Below, one piece after another: positions 12,601 through 24,200 of a DNA stretch of 64,000 nucleotides (positions within the stretch are counted from its first letter, which is position 1; the number at the start of each line of letters is the position of its first letter). The stretch is from positions 6,682,401 through 6,746,400 of the forward strand of contig OX359192.1 of the NCBI GenBank assembly GCA_947172415.1, given 5' to 3'. The notes beneath the pieces are model-generated. The model was not told the origin of the DNA and did not search any database. It saw only the letters and a list, made by a program, of their open reading frames with translations. The translations under genes were made by a program, and so were the position numbers. The stretch is from Chondrosia reniformis (lineage: Eukaryota; Porifera; Demospongiae; Chondrillida; Chondrillidae).

Positions 12601-15600
12601 CTACTATTCAGTAGAACTTTAAGTACATGTTTGTAGACTTTGCATGAATAATACATGAAATTCTTTAAATTGAAATATGATGACATTGTTTCAATAAGGA
12701 AATGGATTTCATTATTAATGACATTCTGTTTTTCATAAGATGATCCAAGACTAAGAAATATCCCGCTAATTACCCGGAGACCCACTCTTAAAGAAGTCAA
12801 ACGAGTACACCAGGTATGTGTATCCAATTTGTGATGATCTCAAATGGTTTATCACTGAATGTGTACATTCCTTAATCCTTTTACATGCAAGAATTACTGA
12901 TAAGATAAATCAATTTAGAAAGTGCAGAGTTTTGTAGGAATACACTAGGTAGTCAAGTCAGCTCTTTGTTGTAAAACTCCTGTACTGGGTGTAACAACAA
13001 CAATTACCTAATGTCTATGAGACTACATTCCTCTGAACAGGGATTAGCTGCAATATTAAGTACTTGTCTGTCTTCCTATTGTCTTGCTGGAGATTAGAAT
13101 TTTGTTGTTGAAGGTGAAAATTGGTTCAAATGCTACTGGAGTGAAGATTTTGAAAAGAAATTGAACTCAAATCTTTTATTTGAAATTGCTAGATTTTGAT
13201 AAGAAGTGAATAGAATTTTAGTGAATTTAACTTACACCAGAAAAGACTACTGGTATAGAGGAAGTCAAACTGTATCCTCATCCAAAGCTACCATAGACTT
13301 GAGACAAGCAAATCTAGGAAAAACGTTCTATTGCCTAGTATTCCTGTTCTAGTCATATATAGATCCAGGAAATTTAGTGTTTTAGATTATGCATCGTTAA
13401 TGATTTAAGATCTCATTAAGAACACAATTAAGAATCAATGTTACACATTGTTCACTTGCAAAGTGTAAGATTTATATAATTGAAAACAGTGTTTGGATGA
13501 ATAAAAGCGTATTATGAATGTGTAATAAAAATTATAATTCATTTTTTTGATAGTTGAGTTGGTTCAACCATAACGAGTGCTTTGGAGTGGCCAGATAAAC
13601 AGGAGTGTAGCCTTTCTTGTCAGTGCTGATGGGGTTTGCCCCATACTGCTTAAGTAGGAGCAATATGTCTGTATGTCCGTGCCATGCTGCCAGATGAAGC
13701 GGAGTGTTACCATTTGTATCCTTTACATCAATGTCCTCGAGGTTCCTCTCTAAAATTAGAAAACCAAGCTTATAGAAGTTCTTTGTTGCCGCGTAATGTA
13801 GTAGTTTGCAGTTTAAATCCACTTCCATCTTCTCTATGTATGTTATTACTGTGGATGGGTCTTGCTCTAGAATGGCTTGTGTCAGCTGTTCCTCTTCAAG
13901 GTCTGACAACAGTTCTTCATCTATTTCCAGCCAATCCTTCCTCACAATCTTAAAATCCCTTCTAAACCAAGTCAGTTCACTTTGTAGGATGCACATGGCA
14001 ATCTCTATTGATCTAGCAATATCTATTGGCCGTAGGTTGTTTAAGGATCTGCAAGTTGTTAATTGGGGATTTGGTTTATAAAGGATGGCTTTCACAAACT
14101 TGTACTCATTCATTGCAACTGCAGCATGAAGTGCTGTCCAGCCATCTGGATCCGTTAAGGATAGGTCAACCTGGCCATCTATCAGGAACTGGAGTACTTC
14201 CAACTGGAGGTTTATTATAGCTCTTACAGTCAGTGGAACTCCCCTGCTGTCACAACCTGAGATGATTGCCTTTCCATTCTCCTCCACTAGTTTCTTTAAC
14301 AGCTCCAAATCTCCCTCCTTCACTGCCTGTTGTACAACTACTTCCACACTAAAGTGAACTGATTTAGTAGAACCTAAGTCTTCTTGCAGTACAGGAGCTG
14401 GTTCAGGTGAAGGAGTCTTGCTTTTTACTTTAATACCATTTCTTCTCTTGATTGCTCTAGTAGTTTCTCCTTCTCTGACTCCGTCAAGGCTTCCTGAAGG
14501 TGAAACAATTTTGACTGGCATTTTATCTTTAGCAATACTTATCTGTCCCTGGCTATTTATAGCTTTGTGTGAAGCCATGGGAATGCCATCACAATGCAGA
14601 TCATTGTAGTTTTGAAATATTTGACACTTAAGGGGTTAAGTAATCAAGTGACAGCTCTCCAGTCTCTTGGACTGGTCTGTGACAGATTTAGGATATTTAA
14701 CACTTTTATTGAATGTTAATGTGTTAAGTAGTAAAATGACAGTGTAATTTAACAAGACATATGATCTTCAAGGAAGACAATGTTAATATGAGAACTATAC
14801 TATAGGTGATTTCAAGGCTAAAGATATATAAATGATGAGATATTATAGTGTAGCTATATATGGGCTAAATGTACATTCCTAGCTGTATCATAATTTGTCT
14901 CATTTGTTATAATTCTATTAACATCCTCACCCTGATTTTCTAGTTTAATCACCATCTTATTGTTATATTATGTGAACTGTAACTGTAGAGCTGTACTTAT
15001 TAAATTTGAAGCTATTAACTTAATTTTACTGTATATGTATTTTTGTATACCTTAGTTGTAACCCTGATTGAATGTAAATGTACTAATAATATTGAATCTC
15101 TATTGCTCCCCTATTATGGTATTAATTAAAAAGTCACTATTTGCTTCTAATTAAACCCACTACCATTGTAATGTCCTTAGTGTTTGGCAGTAATGTCATG
15201 TGTAGCCTTCCTTCTTTTGCATTAGGTTTTAAGTACTATTTATGATTTCGGTATTGTTGAGCCAGATAGTAGCTCCGAGGATGAAGATGTCGGCCATCTT
15301 GCCACTCTGGATAACAAGATAGCCGACCAACTTCCCTCCATAGTGGTCACCAGTGGAACAGTGGAGAGAAGAGCATCCCAGAATCTCAGTGATGACTCAG
15401 ATGATGAGGAAAAGATTTCTACCAGTAGAGCAAGAACCAAAAGAAAGAAAGATAGATACAAGGTTTTTCAAGAAGAAGAAGAAGACAATAAACCTAGAGG
15501 TATTTCAAAAGAGATTTTACAAATCTGCAAGATTAGTACAATGGACATTAAGGAAAGGATAGCAGATGTGTTGAAGTGTCACAATGTACTTCCCAGAGCA

Positions 15601-17154
15601 AATCAAGGAGAAATAGCTAATATAGATTTTACTTCATCAGAATCTCACTCACCTTTGCTCAATGAAAAGTACCAATCAGAAGAGAAAGATAAACAGAAAG
15701 GCAACCTGGGATTGAATGAACAGTTTGTCTTTGAAAAGGGCAGCTCTCTGAAAACATTACTGCATGTAGTCAGTAGTCTAGGATACTCTGACATTGTGTG
15801 GATTCTGTTGGAATATGGGGCAGACCCTACAATTAAGGATGGAAGTGGTAAGGTGGCATACCAGCTCTCTAAGGATAGGAAAACAAGAGATGAATTCAGG
15901 AAGTTCATGGCAGAATATCCAGACCTGTACGACTACACACTGGCAATGGTGGGTTTAACATCAGCATATATACCCTCTCTGCCAGTTTAACGTGAAGGTA
16001 GAACCTTTTTAATTTAGGGTAGTCTATTTAATTGTTTTTTTTTTTACACAGACTATCAGTGATTGATTTACTGTAAATGTTCAAAGTTGTTAGAGGTCGC
16101 AGTCCTTCATTTAAGTACATTATGCATGAGAAACCTTTGAATCTGGCTAATTTTTGAAATAGTTTAGGCTTTTGAGAACAGCAACAATCCTATATCCTAT
16201 ATACAAAAATGTATTTATGGAGCATCCTTTAAGAGTGTTAAAGAATGCTTGACACACTCCAAAGAATGCCTCTTTGTATACTGTTCTACATATAACACTT
16301 TTAATGTGTACAACTTATGTTTCTTAAAATATTTGTGAATTTCACTTTTAAGATAAGAAGAGATGAATTATCCTTTTTGGCTTGACAGATATTTATTTTA
16401 AGTGTTTTGGACGTAATAGATTTAATGTTACCCAATGGATACAATGTGTTATACCTGTAATTATATAATGTTACTATATATAGATTCCCAGTGCACTGAC
16501 CAATGAAATGGAGGCAGCTAGAAGGGAGAAACAGGCTGAGAGGAATAGAGTCAAAAAGAAACAAAAGAGAGAGAGGGAGAAAGCCTCCAAAGAAGTTGCT
16601 GAACAGAAGAGAATTGTAGAAGAGCAAAAGAAAGTTGAACATCACTTGTCAGAGAGAGAAAAGGTATACTGTACATGTACTGTACATTCCATTCTTGACT
16701 TGCCAACACAAGTGCAAGGGCTTTTGACTACTTCTGTCTGCTAGAGAGTGCTCGCAGCTGAAAGGAGAATACTAAAGGATACTCCACATGCCACATCAGT
16801 GCTCTCAGCGTAAGTTAATCTAGACATTTCCACAGAATTTTAACACATGCAAACCTTAATGTAAGTGATGTTTACTATATATGCTTAGTTTTAATTTCAC
16901 TATTATCTGATACTAGCATTATGTATAGCATTATGCATTTATCTGATACAGACAACTGCATGATATTAAAAAAGTGATGTTATTTGTCATGTACTTATAT
17001 GACATCAATCCCAATTGTTTGGTGTAGGGCTGGAGTGTGCTCCTTCTGTGAAAAGAGTTTAGCTGGAGTGGTGCCATTCACTAAATTTGACTTCAAATTT
17101 TGTTCTTTAGATTGTGTTAAACAATATTATATACTAAGCACAGAACTGAAATGA
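9603..17154 (+). CDS. ANKZF1: ANKZF1/Vms1, peptidyl-tRNA hydrolase of ribosome quality control
   Basis: Releases stalled nascent chains from 60S-bound tRNA in ribosome-associated quality control and works with p97/VCP. Eleven exons (9603-9765, 10055-10246, 10574-10743, 11231-11355, 11665-11818, 12450-12564, 12740-12813, 15226-15948, 16484-16663, 16745-16809, 17028-17154) join in frame to 695 residues. Domains: C2H2 finger (CLSCGMPF ... HYKLDWH), VLRF1 release-factor-like domain ([26 protein letters not shown], with the Gln of GTAQ in the place of the catalytic Gln, and [14 protein letters not shown]), ankyrin repeats ([28 protein letters not shown]), a charged coiled coil and a C-terminal zinc pair (CSFC ... 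FCSLDC). The ATG follows an in-frame upstream GTG that is not needed. The intron 12814-15225 hosts another gene. Confidence 0.93.
9850..10042 (+). repeat. ~17-bp tandem repeat, ANKZF1 intron 1
   Basis: About ten units of the type CATATGGGTATATATAA fill the end of intron 1 and stop ~12 bp before the acceptor of exon 2. They occupy the polypyrimidine-tract region. Later units change ATGGG to AGTGG. Confidence 0.9.
11819..12392 (+). repeat. 18-bp minisatellite starting at an ANKZF1 splice donor
   Basis: About 31 units, in two forms: GTGAAGGAGGGGTGTGTA and GTGAAGGAGGGTTGTGTA. The first 18 nt of the intron (GTTGGAGTGAAGGAGGGG) are themselves a divergent unit, so the array begins at the 5' splice site. 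As 18 is a multiple of three, frames stay open through it, but it is intronic: the flanking exons join in frame without it. Confidence 0.9.
13532..14578 (-). CDS. Ankyrin-repeat PP1 regulatory subunit (MYPT/PPP1R16-like), intronless, nested
   Basis: A single-exon gene of 348 residues inside ANKZF1 intron 12814-15225, opposite strand. After a basic N-terminus comes KSVHFS (about residues 72-77), an RVxF-type PP1 docking motif placed directly before the ankyrin repeats as in the MYPT family. Ankyrin repeats occupy about 79-200 ([17 protein letters not shown]) and about 255-345 ([21 protein letters not shown]), with an acidic spacer ([14 protein letters not shown]) between them. It is expected to bind PP1 catalytic subunit and choose substrates. 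There is no CaaX box like TIMAP, and the protein is much shorter than MYPT1, so no orthologue is named. Lack of introns suggests retroposition. Confidence 0.8.
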   Translation of the reverse strand: MASHKAINSQGQISIAKDKMPVKIVSPSGSLDGVREGETTRAIKRRNGIKVKSKTPSPEPAPVLQEDLGSTKSVHFSVEVVVQQAVKEGDLELLKKLVEENGKAIISGCDSRGVPLTVRAIINLQLEVLQFLIDGQVDLSLTDPDGWTALHAAVAMNEYKFVKAILYKPNPQLTTCRSLNNLRPIDIARSIEIAMCILQSELTWFRRDFKIVRKDWLEIDEELLSDLEEEQLTQAILEQDPSTVITYIEKMEVDLNCKLLHYAATKNFYKLGFLILERNLEDIDVKDTNGNTPLHLAAWHGHTDILLLLKQYGANPISTDKKGYTPVYLATPKHSLWLNQLNYQKNEL

Positions 17155-17739
17155 AAAATGCATTGTGTTAGAAATATTTTAAATTTTGATTAAACTTGCA
17201 CTTTTAATAACATAATGATTTACCAGTTCATTTGCTCGCTTGCATGTGATGTGCATAATAGATAATTATTGCTGAAATAATTATTGCTATATAGGGATAA
17301 TCAACTGTGCGTATCTTTTTCCCTTTTTTCTCTATCGTTTTCTTTATTCTTTTTTCCTTTATTGTTTTCTTCTTTTTTCCTTTTTTTCTTTAGCTTTTCA
17401 TACTTTACTGATCGACCCACATGTGTATATATTGCAATTATATTTTCATAAGTGCAGTCACTAGAAAGTGGTTAAACATGTATTATGTAACTATACTTGT
17501 TATGCAATAATATACAAGAGTATCCTGAATGCTTGCATATGTGATGAGCTGGGTTATATTTTAATTTATATCGTATTATAGCAATTTCATTTATGAATTC
17601 ATCATTATCGACAATTATATAACCACTGCAAAATGATCATTTTTGTTAGATAATTCTGTAATAGACATGTACATGGTTTTAAAATTTAAAAAAAAAACAT
17701 CAAAGTTCTAAAATGAGTTCTTCATGGTTGTAAAGAGAC
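17155..17739. other. Intergenic, no gene seen
   Basis: Downstream of ANKZF1. It includes a pyrimidine-rich run (about 17310-17400, T/C with TTTCCTTTTTT words) and an A-run near 17690. No coding signal or RNA gene recognised. Confidence 0.6.
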
Positions 17740-18560
17740 CATGCTGTTTCTTCTCCTTGAGTGTTACTGGAACGGTGCTGCAGTACTTCGTTTCGCATCA
17801 CTTTGCTGAGTGATCCCAGGGCACACCACGAGGAGGTAGAAGTACTTCGTGCCCCAAAAGGCCTCCGGTTTCTCAACTCTGTTTGACACTTCCACTACTT
17901 GCGTCGTAAGAGAAGTTGCTCGGGAACGGTCCGGCGTACCTGACCGACCTGTGACCAGTTACTAGTCCTGCACTGCCTCACGCTACGGACAGAACAAGCC
18001 CGACCCTGGCGGACCACAAACTCCCACCAATGAGAATCATCATGTGCACACAACGCAGCTTGAGAGCACTGTACACAGACTTTAGCTCATTGGGATCGGC
18101 CAGGTCGCTTTAGAGTAGGGACCCATCGATGAACTACAAGAAAGGATTAGATAATACATAATTACCAGCATTTATATAGACGTACATATACGGACATAAA
18201 GATTGAGCACATGCGCATGTAAAATTCTAAATGCAAATGCAAATGCTTCCAAACCAACCTGATGTGGCAGCCTACAATAGCTTCCTGACCGACTACGTAG
18301 TGGCACTGGACCACACCAACCTCCAGGTACGGGTCGTATAGCAAGAATCCGCAAGTGCCAATTTAACACACAAGCAAGATTAATAGTGAGATACATCTCC
18401 AGGCACTAACCCATGATAGAGAGACCACCCCACTATACGAACACCGATGACCCTTCGGATAGGCATGTACCATTACTCGTACTCCAAGAATGGTTGGCGC
18501 ATCGATCCACACCAAAGTAGACCTCCAGAGTTGATAGCCCGGAGGCCAAAGACTGAAAAT
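17740..18560 (-). other. GC/CpG-rich block with several open reading segments; possible gene or pseudogene
   Basis: Composition differs sharply from the AT-rich surroundings, with many CpGs. On the minus strand there are open segments with splice-like borders: about 18545-18395 (LWRSTLVWIDAPTILG), about 18345-18265 (LLYDPYLEVGVVQCHYVVGQ) ending at a donor before GTTGGT, an acceptor near 18140 leading to a short exon ending SKATWPIPMS and a stop at 18082, and a 58-codon frame at about 17945-17770. The plus strand is also open in places (YNSFLTDYVVALDHTNLQ with a donor at 18326 and an acceptor near 18402). No family was recognised and the pieces do not join into one convincing frame. Confidence 0.35.
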
Positions 18561-18584
18561 TTCCTTGCCTATTTATTAAAAATT

Positions 18585-21224
18585 GTCGGCGGGAAACATC
18601 GTGAACTTGGCGGAAACTAAAATTTTGCTATTGTTTTCGAGGTCATGTTCAAGAACAATAGATAACATGCAGAACATAACCCGGCCTATTCAGCAAGTTG
18701 TTATTGTTATTGATTTTCGACTAGAAATCATTCATGGCTATCCAGCGATGCAAATCATAACATGTACAGTGACCCCATGAATAGAAGTACGTAATTAATA
18801 AACAAGCCATCAGTATCTTAATGAACCTCTTACAGTGATCTTTTATTTTACAAGCTCTTGCAAACGCATGAATCAACATGTCAAACGGCATGTTTCATCA
18901 TGTACAGCACAGGACATAGCTAAATGCGCTATTGCTCAATCAATTTGTGAATCCAAAATGGCCGTTGTTCAAATATTGCAAATGCCAAAGTTTGTGGAAC
19001 TTTGGCGTTGTCCATGCCTAAACTACACTCATTGGTAGGTCATCTTGTTTAGAGAATAAGACAAACTATATAGCTACTTTAAAATTAATGAAGTCTATAA
19101 TGTTTCTTTTTCTTTCAAGTTAAAATGTTATGATTAGCATACATATTAATCAGCATCTTTACCTCATGTAAAATGTGGGTAAAAGAGAGACTTTGAATCA
19201 TAATAAATGGCCTAGCTACGTCATGTAGATTAAAATTACAAGATGGCAGCCATCAGGAATATGAAACTTTGTATTATAACCTTTTATTTTAAGATTGAAA
19301 TTGTTTCATTTCCTCCTGTATCTACCTTTTTATTAGTGTTGCCTAAACATTGACAACGTTTATCAATGGAAAAGATGTTTCCTTTTTGCACTTGTAGCAA
19401 TCTTTTCAGGGTAGACAGACATTATGTTGGAGGGGCATTGTTTCTTTGATCAAGAAGATGATGTTACCAACAGCTTTGCTTTGAATATGAGTTTTGGCAT
19501 TTTGAAATATGGTAAAATGTCTTAGCTAACGAGTGTATGAAATTATTTGTGTCCTAAATTGAACATATGGAATTTTGGTTTATAATCATTTCTAAATGTC
19601 TGTGTTTGTGTGTGACAAGTCCTGCCCAGCTGAAGGAATTCCCAAGCTTAGATTACCTGCTAAGTTATATTCTACCTGTTCAAAAAGTAGTCTTTAATTG
19701 ATTACAGCTGTTACTATGGGAATACTGTTTTTAGGGATTGTTATGGTAATTTGTACTTGTACATGTAAGGCTCTATGAAATTAAGATAATATTCTTGAAT
19801 GGTCAGACTTTAACCACATTCATCCAATAGACTGATGCTGTCTTTATAGAATTTTTTTAGAATTATAAAATTTGCAATTGTTTCTTTAAAAACTAATCAG
19901 TTGGCTTGTCTAATTTGATAAGTGCTTGATACAATACTGTAAATCTTATGGCTCTAACCACCTTTGAGGCTTACATGTTCAATACTTCATCATTCACTAA
20001 TATTAGTTAGTTTAGATGTACAGCTATATATTCTATAAGCATGCATGCCATATTTGCCTTTCTGTGACTGTGACATAGAAATCTATGACTGTGTATCTGT
20101 TCAGCACATATTAACCATAGCAACCAGCTTTAAGAGGTTATTCCTCTTCATGAGCATCCTTGATGTTATTGTTATTGCTAAGATTAAGTTGTGTATAGTA
20201 TATACATGGGTTCATGTAGCCTATTGTCTAATTCCTTTCAATGGCTGTTTGCAAAACAATTATCATTGCCAGTGTAACAGACTATTACCAAATTAGGAGT
20301 GGGATTATCTAAAGTTGGTTTTTGACTTCTATCCATTATATATTATTCTAACAATCACTAGATTGGTGCCATGGCCAGTTTGCCTTTAAACTTTTACACT
20401 GTTTCCTCACCACGTTGCTATGATCACTGCACGTAGATTTTATTGTTCATGTGTTTCTCTTGTTATGAATAAATTGTGTTTAAGTATATGACTTGGGATC
20501 AAACTGGAGTTGGCCTATTGATGTACATATTGTACATGCCTTTCTGTTAAATAGATCTGTATTACTTCATCCAACTCTGTCTTAAGCAAATAGCCAAGGT
20601 ATTGATTATTTATTGTCTATCTTCTAAGCCTTACGTATGTCCATGTACGTATAATAAGCTATATAATATTTATAAAAATGTACATTTTGTTTTCTCTTTC
20701 CACAAGCCCAGTTTCATCTCCAACAAAAACAAATGAAGAGTTTCCATAGAAACCAGTTCCATAGCAACAAGACTTGTACTTATCTTACATCACACATCCT
20801 CCTATAACTATAAGCGTTTTACAATGCACTATTTTTATACAAAATGTTTGATTTTATTATCACTTATGTAAAGTCTTTGATATTCAAGTTTGATTTACCT
20901 TAGTTGATATACCAATGTCTACTTAAATATTGTGAGCAACTATCAAGGTATATATAATTATACATGCACACCTGTAGCCCAATTGTAAGCTTGATGCAAC
21001 GTACATTCATGCAATTAAGGACATGTAACCTCTGTTTTAAAGTTTTCATGACTTTATCATATAATTATAAATACAAATGTCTTCCAAAAGAAACATATGT
21101 ACATACGTATATAAATAAATAATACAAAATTAAAATATGAAAATTGCTTATGTTTAACTTGTTCTACATGCAAAGGCATGTAAAATAAACCTTTAGATGA
21201 CTAAATGTTAGCACAGTCTAATTG
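18585..21224. other. Gene-poor region
   Basis: AT-rich, with scattered short frames only. A 67-codon frame at 18835-19038 has a CKRMNQHVKRHV start but no recognised domain. Two E2F-like words (GGCGGGAAA at about 18589, GGCGGAAA shortly after) could mark a promoter bordering the GC-rich block. No RNA gene or complete mobile element recognised. Confidence 0.5.
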
Positions 21225-24200
21225 TTAATTGTAGCTGGAAGAATTGAGCTGTTTCAAGAAGTTATCTTCTTCAGCCAAAGAAATAAGATCCTAGAGCAAT
21301 GGAACCAAGCATAATACATACATATAATTATATATAATATGAGATTATTTATATATGAAAAATCTAAGATACCATTTTCCTACATGCTATATGCCTATTC
21401 TGTAAAAAGAGCCTATAGGGGAACTAAACCTAAAGAGAGCTTTAGATGAAGATACAGTAGTCTTTTCTTCCTTCTTTTCCCTTCTTTCATCTTCTTCTCC
21501 ACTGGGTCAGACAGCCGTTTCTGGGAATTCCACCCTTCATCAGTGATCCTGGGAGTCTTTGTCTTTTTCTTTATCTTGATCTTCTGTGAATCCTTGGTAT
21601 GTACATATATCTATACAAGTTACCTAATTAAAACTCCTAACATTCCTCTAAAGTAATAATATTTGGTATGTACATAAATACATGTAACCTTTTGGATCCA
21701 TACAATTACACTATACATGTAGCTACAACATCACCCACATCCTGAACAGATTTTGCAAGTTGTCTTAAGCCAATATTGACTTCTAGTTGTTTTGCATCAA
21801 TCACACTTCTAGTTTTGTCCATCTGAGAAATATCCTCAAGAGATACAGCCGGAGACCAAGACATTGGACTCTCCAAGTGAGCAGTAGTGTGGTGGCCCTG
21901 AAGCACCTCTATAATACATATAGTAATATGTACATAAGATGTTAAGCAACTGATCTGTCACATAAAAGTAAAGTGTGCAGTAATACAGCTCAGGTCACAC
22001 TGATCCACACACCTGGATAGATGTTCTCCTTACTGGAGCTCCAACTAGCTAAGCTCTTATTGGAGCTGTGCACTGCCCAACCAGATTGCCTCAGGTGGGT
22101 CAGCTCCTGTCGTTCATTGGCCAAAGCCAGCCTCTCCTACACACAATGTAATTAGTATTATTACCTATGCACATGTTCACATGTAATTTACATGCATGTA
22201 CATATGTACATATACTCCTACATACGTATGTATACTCATAAATGTACATTCATACATACATATGTACGTACGTACGTAGGTACATATGTATTATTTTGTT
22301 ATGCAAGTGTGAGTTGCTCACTGCTGCCAGTTGACGCTGGGATTGGTGTATGCTTGCTTCATGAGCCTTGACCGCTCTCAGCTGCTCCTCGGCCAGTTCC
22401 CTCATAGCTGTGCCATCCCTCAGAGCCTTGTCCCCTTCCCCCCTCACCCGTACAGCCTCCTATTGGGATACACTCACTTAATAGGCTATTGACATGGCTA
22501 ATTCACATAGATATACGTACGTATATAGAGGCACACACATTCTAATGTGCACTCAATCCTACCTATAATAACCAGCTTACTTGAATCTTTTCATTAGCTT
22601 CCTCTGTTTTCCTCTGTAATTCTTTGTACAAGTTTTCTGTCTTTTCTTTTTCCATTCTCAACTTTGCCTTTTCTTTGGCAATCTTTTCTCTTTCAGCTCT
22701 CACCTTTGCAGCCTGACTTGATAATCTATGTGATTCCTCTTCAATGTCAGCCTTTGCAGTTTTTACTTCTGCCTCAGACTATGAACAGATAAACAAACAC
22801 CTTATAAGACTAGGGACATTTGGATCCCCTAGCTTAAAATACTAAATATCTTAAGTTACTAGAAAGTTTGGAACAACCATCCATGGGATCTACAAAGTTA
22901 CGTACATATACAGGGCTGCATAGAGGGGGTCCTAGGATTGATTTTGCCCCCCCCCCCCCTTGAAAATTTTGAAAATTTTTATTTTGCCCCCCCTGGCCCT
23001 GTAGCCATAATATACATATTATACGTATACTGTATGTAGATGTCCTGTCCTGTAGCTCTTCTATATACATTATGTTCCTTTCCCCATTTAACCATTAACA
23101 TTATCAACTAGCAAAACACATACGTACGTATGTACGTAAGTACCTGTATGTTATTGTGGATCTTCTCCTTCTCCTTCTGAGCTGCTTTCTTCTGAGCAAG
23201 CTGCAACTGTGCCTTCTCGAGAGCAACTTGCCTCTTCTCCTCATGACACTGGGACAGAAGCTGCTTCTGTTCCCTCAAAAACTTGTCCTGAAGGAGAAGA
23301 GATGAGATTCATGGCTACCGTAAACTTTTGTGGGACTGTTGAAAGCCTCACTTTTGCTTTCATTAATTCATCCCTCTCCTCCTCCATTTTCAGTGTGAAT
23401 GACTCTCTCTCCTGATCAAAGGCACTTTGCTGAGCATGCAGTCTGGACCATTCCTGTTGGAGCTGCCATCGCTCCTATTGATTGACACAGTATATATATG
23501 TATAAATGGCTTTGTACATACGTATGTCAGAGTGCATGCCACTAAACAGAAGTTGACAGAATTAATTTACTTTTTCAAGTTGTCTGTTTTGATCAGTCAT
23601 ATTGGTCTCCATTTTGGCTATCAATCCTTGTAATCGCACTCTTTCTTCATCAATTTCCAAATGCTGTTTCTTCAGACGATCCTCATACACTACAAACGAA
23701 CAACATCAAATTTCCAAGCGTATGTACAAAAATATTTCAACAACTAAACTGTCTATGAACCTTTCAGATTATCTTCTCTTGCTTTAATGGTCTCCTCTCT
23801 TTGAACTAATTCTCTTTTATAGTTTTGCTCCAGTTTCTCTTGCAAGCGATTGAATTCTTTAGTTGAAAATTCAACTTTGTGGCTCAGCTCTGCTAAGGTC
23901 CTATGGCATGGTGAACAATGCAAGTCACATGACAGTCCACCAGTAACATTACACAGAAAGTACAGGTATGAGCATTGGACAGCTAAACTAGTGAGATTAC
24001 AGTTGCTACTTTTGTATGCTGCTTTGAGATTATACGTAGTAGTACAGCATGCATGTACATACGTATGCACGTACATACGTACCTTGTGTGGGTGTGTGTA
24101 TTTTTCAAGGCATCTATTTCCTGTTGGTGGATGTTCTTGACATGTTGCAGGTCTAGTTCATGTTCTCTCTTGAGATCTTCAATGATGCTCTTATGCATAT

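Noticed and set aside
20045-20296. 83-codon frame (MPYLPFCDCDIEIYDC ...)
   Set aside because: No splice context or recognised domain in AT-rich DNA, and its length is within chance for the region.
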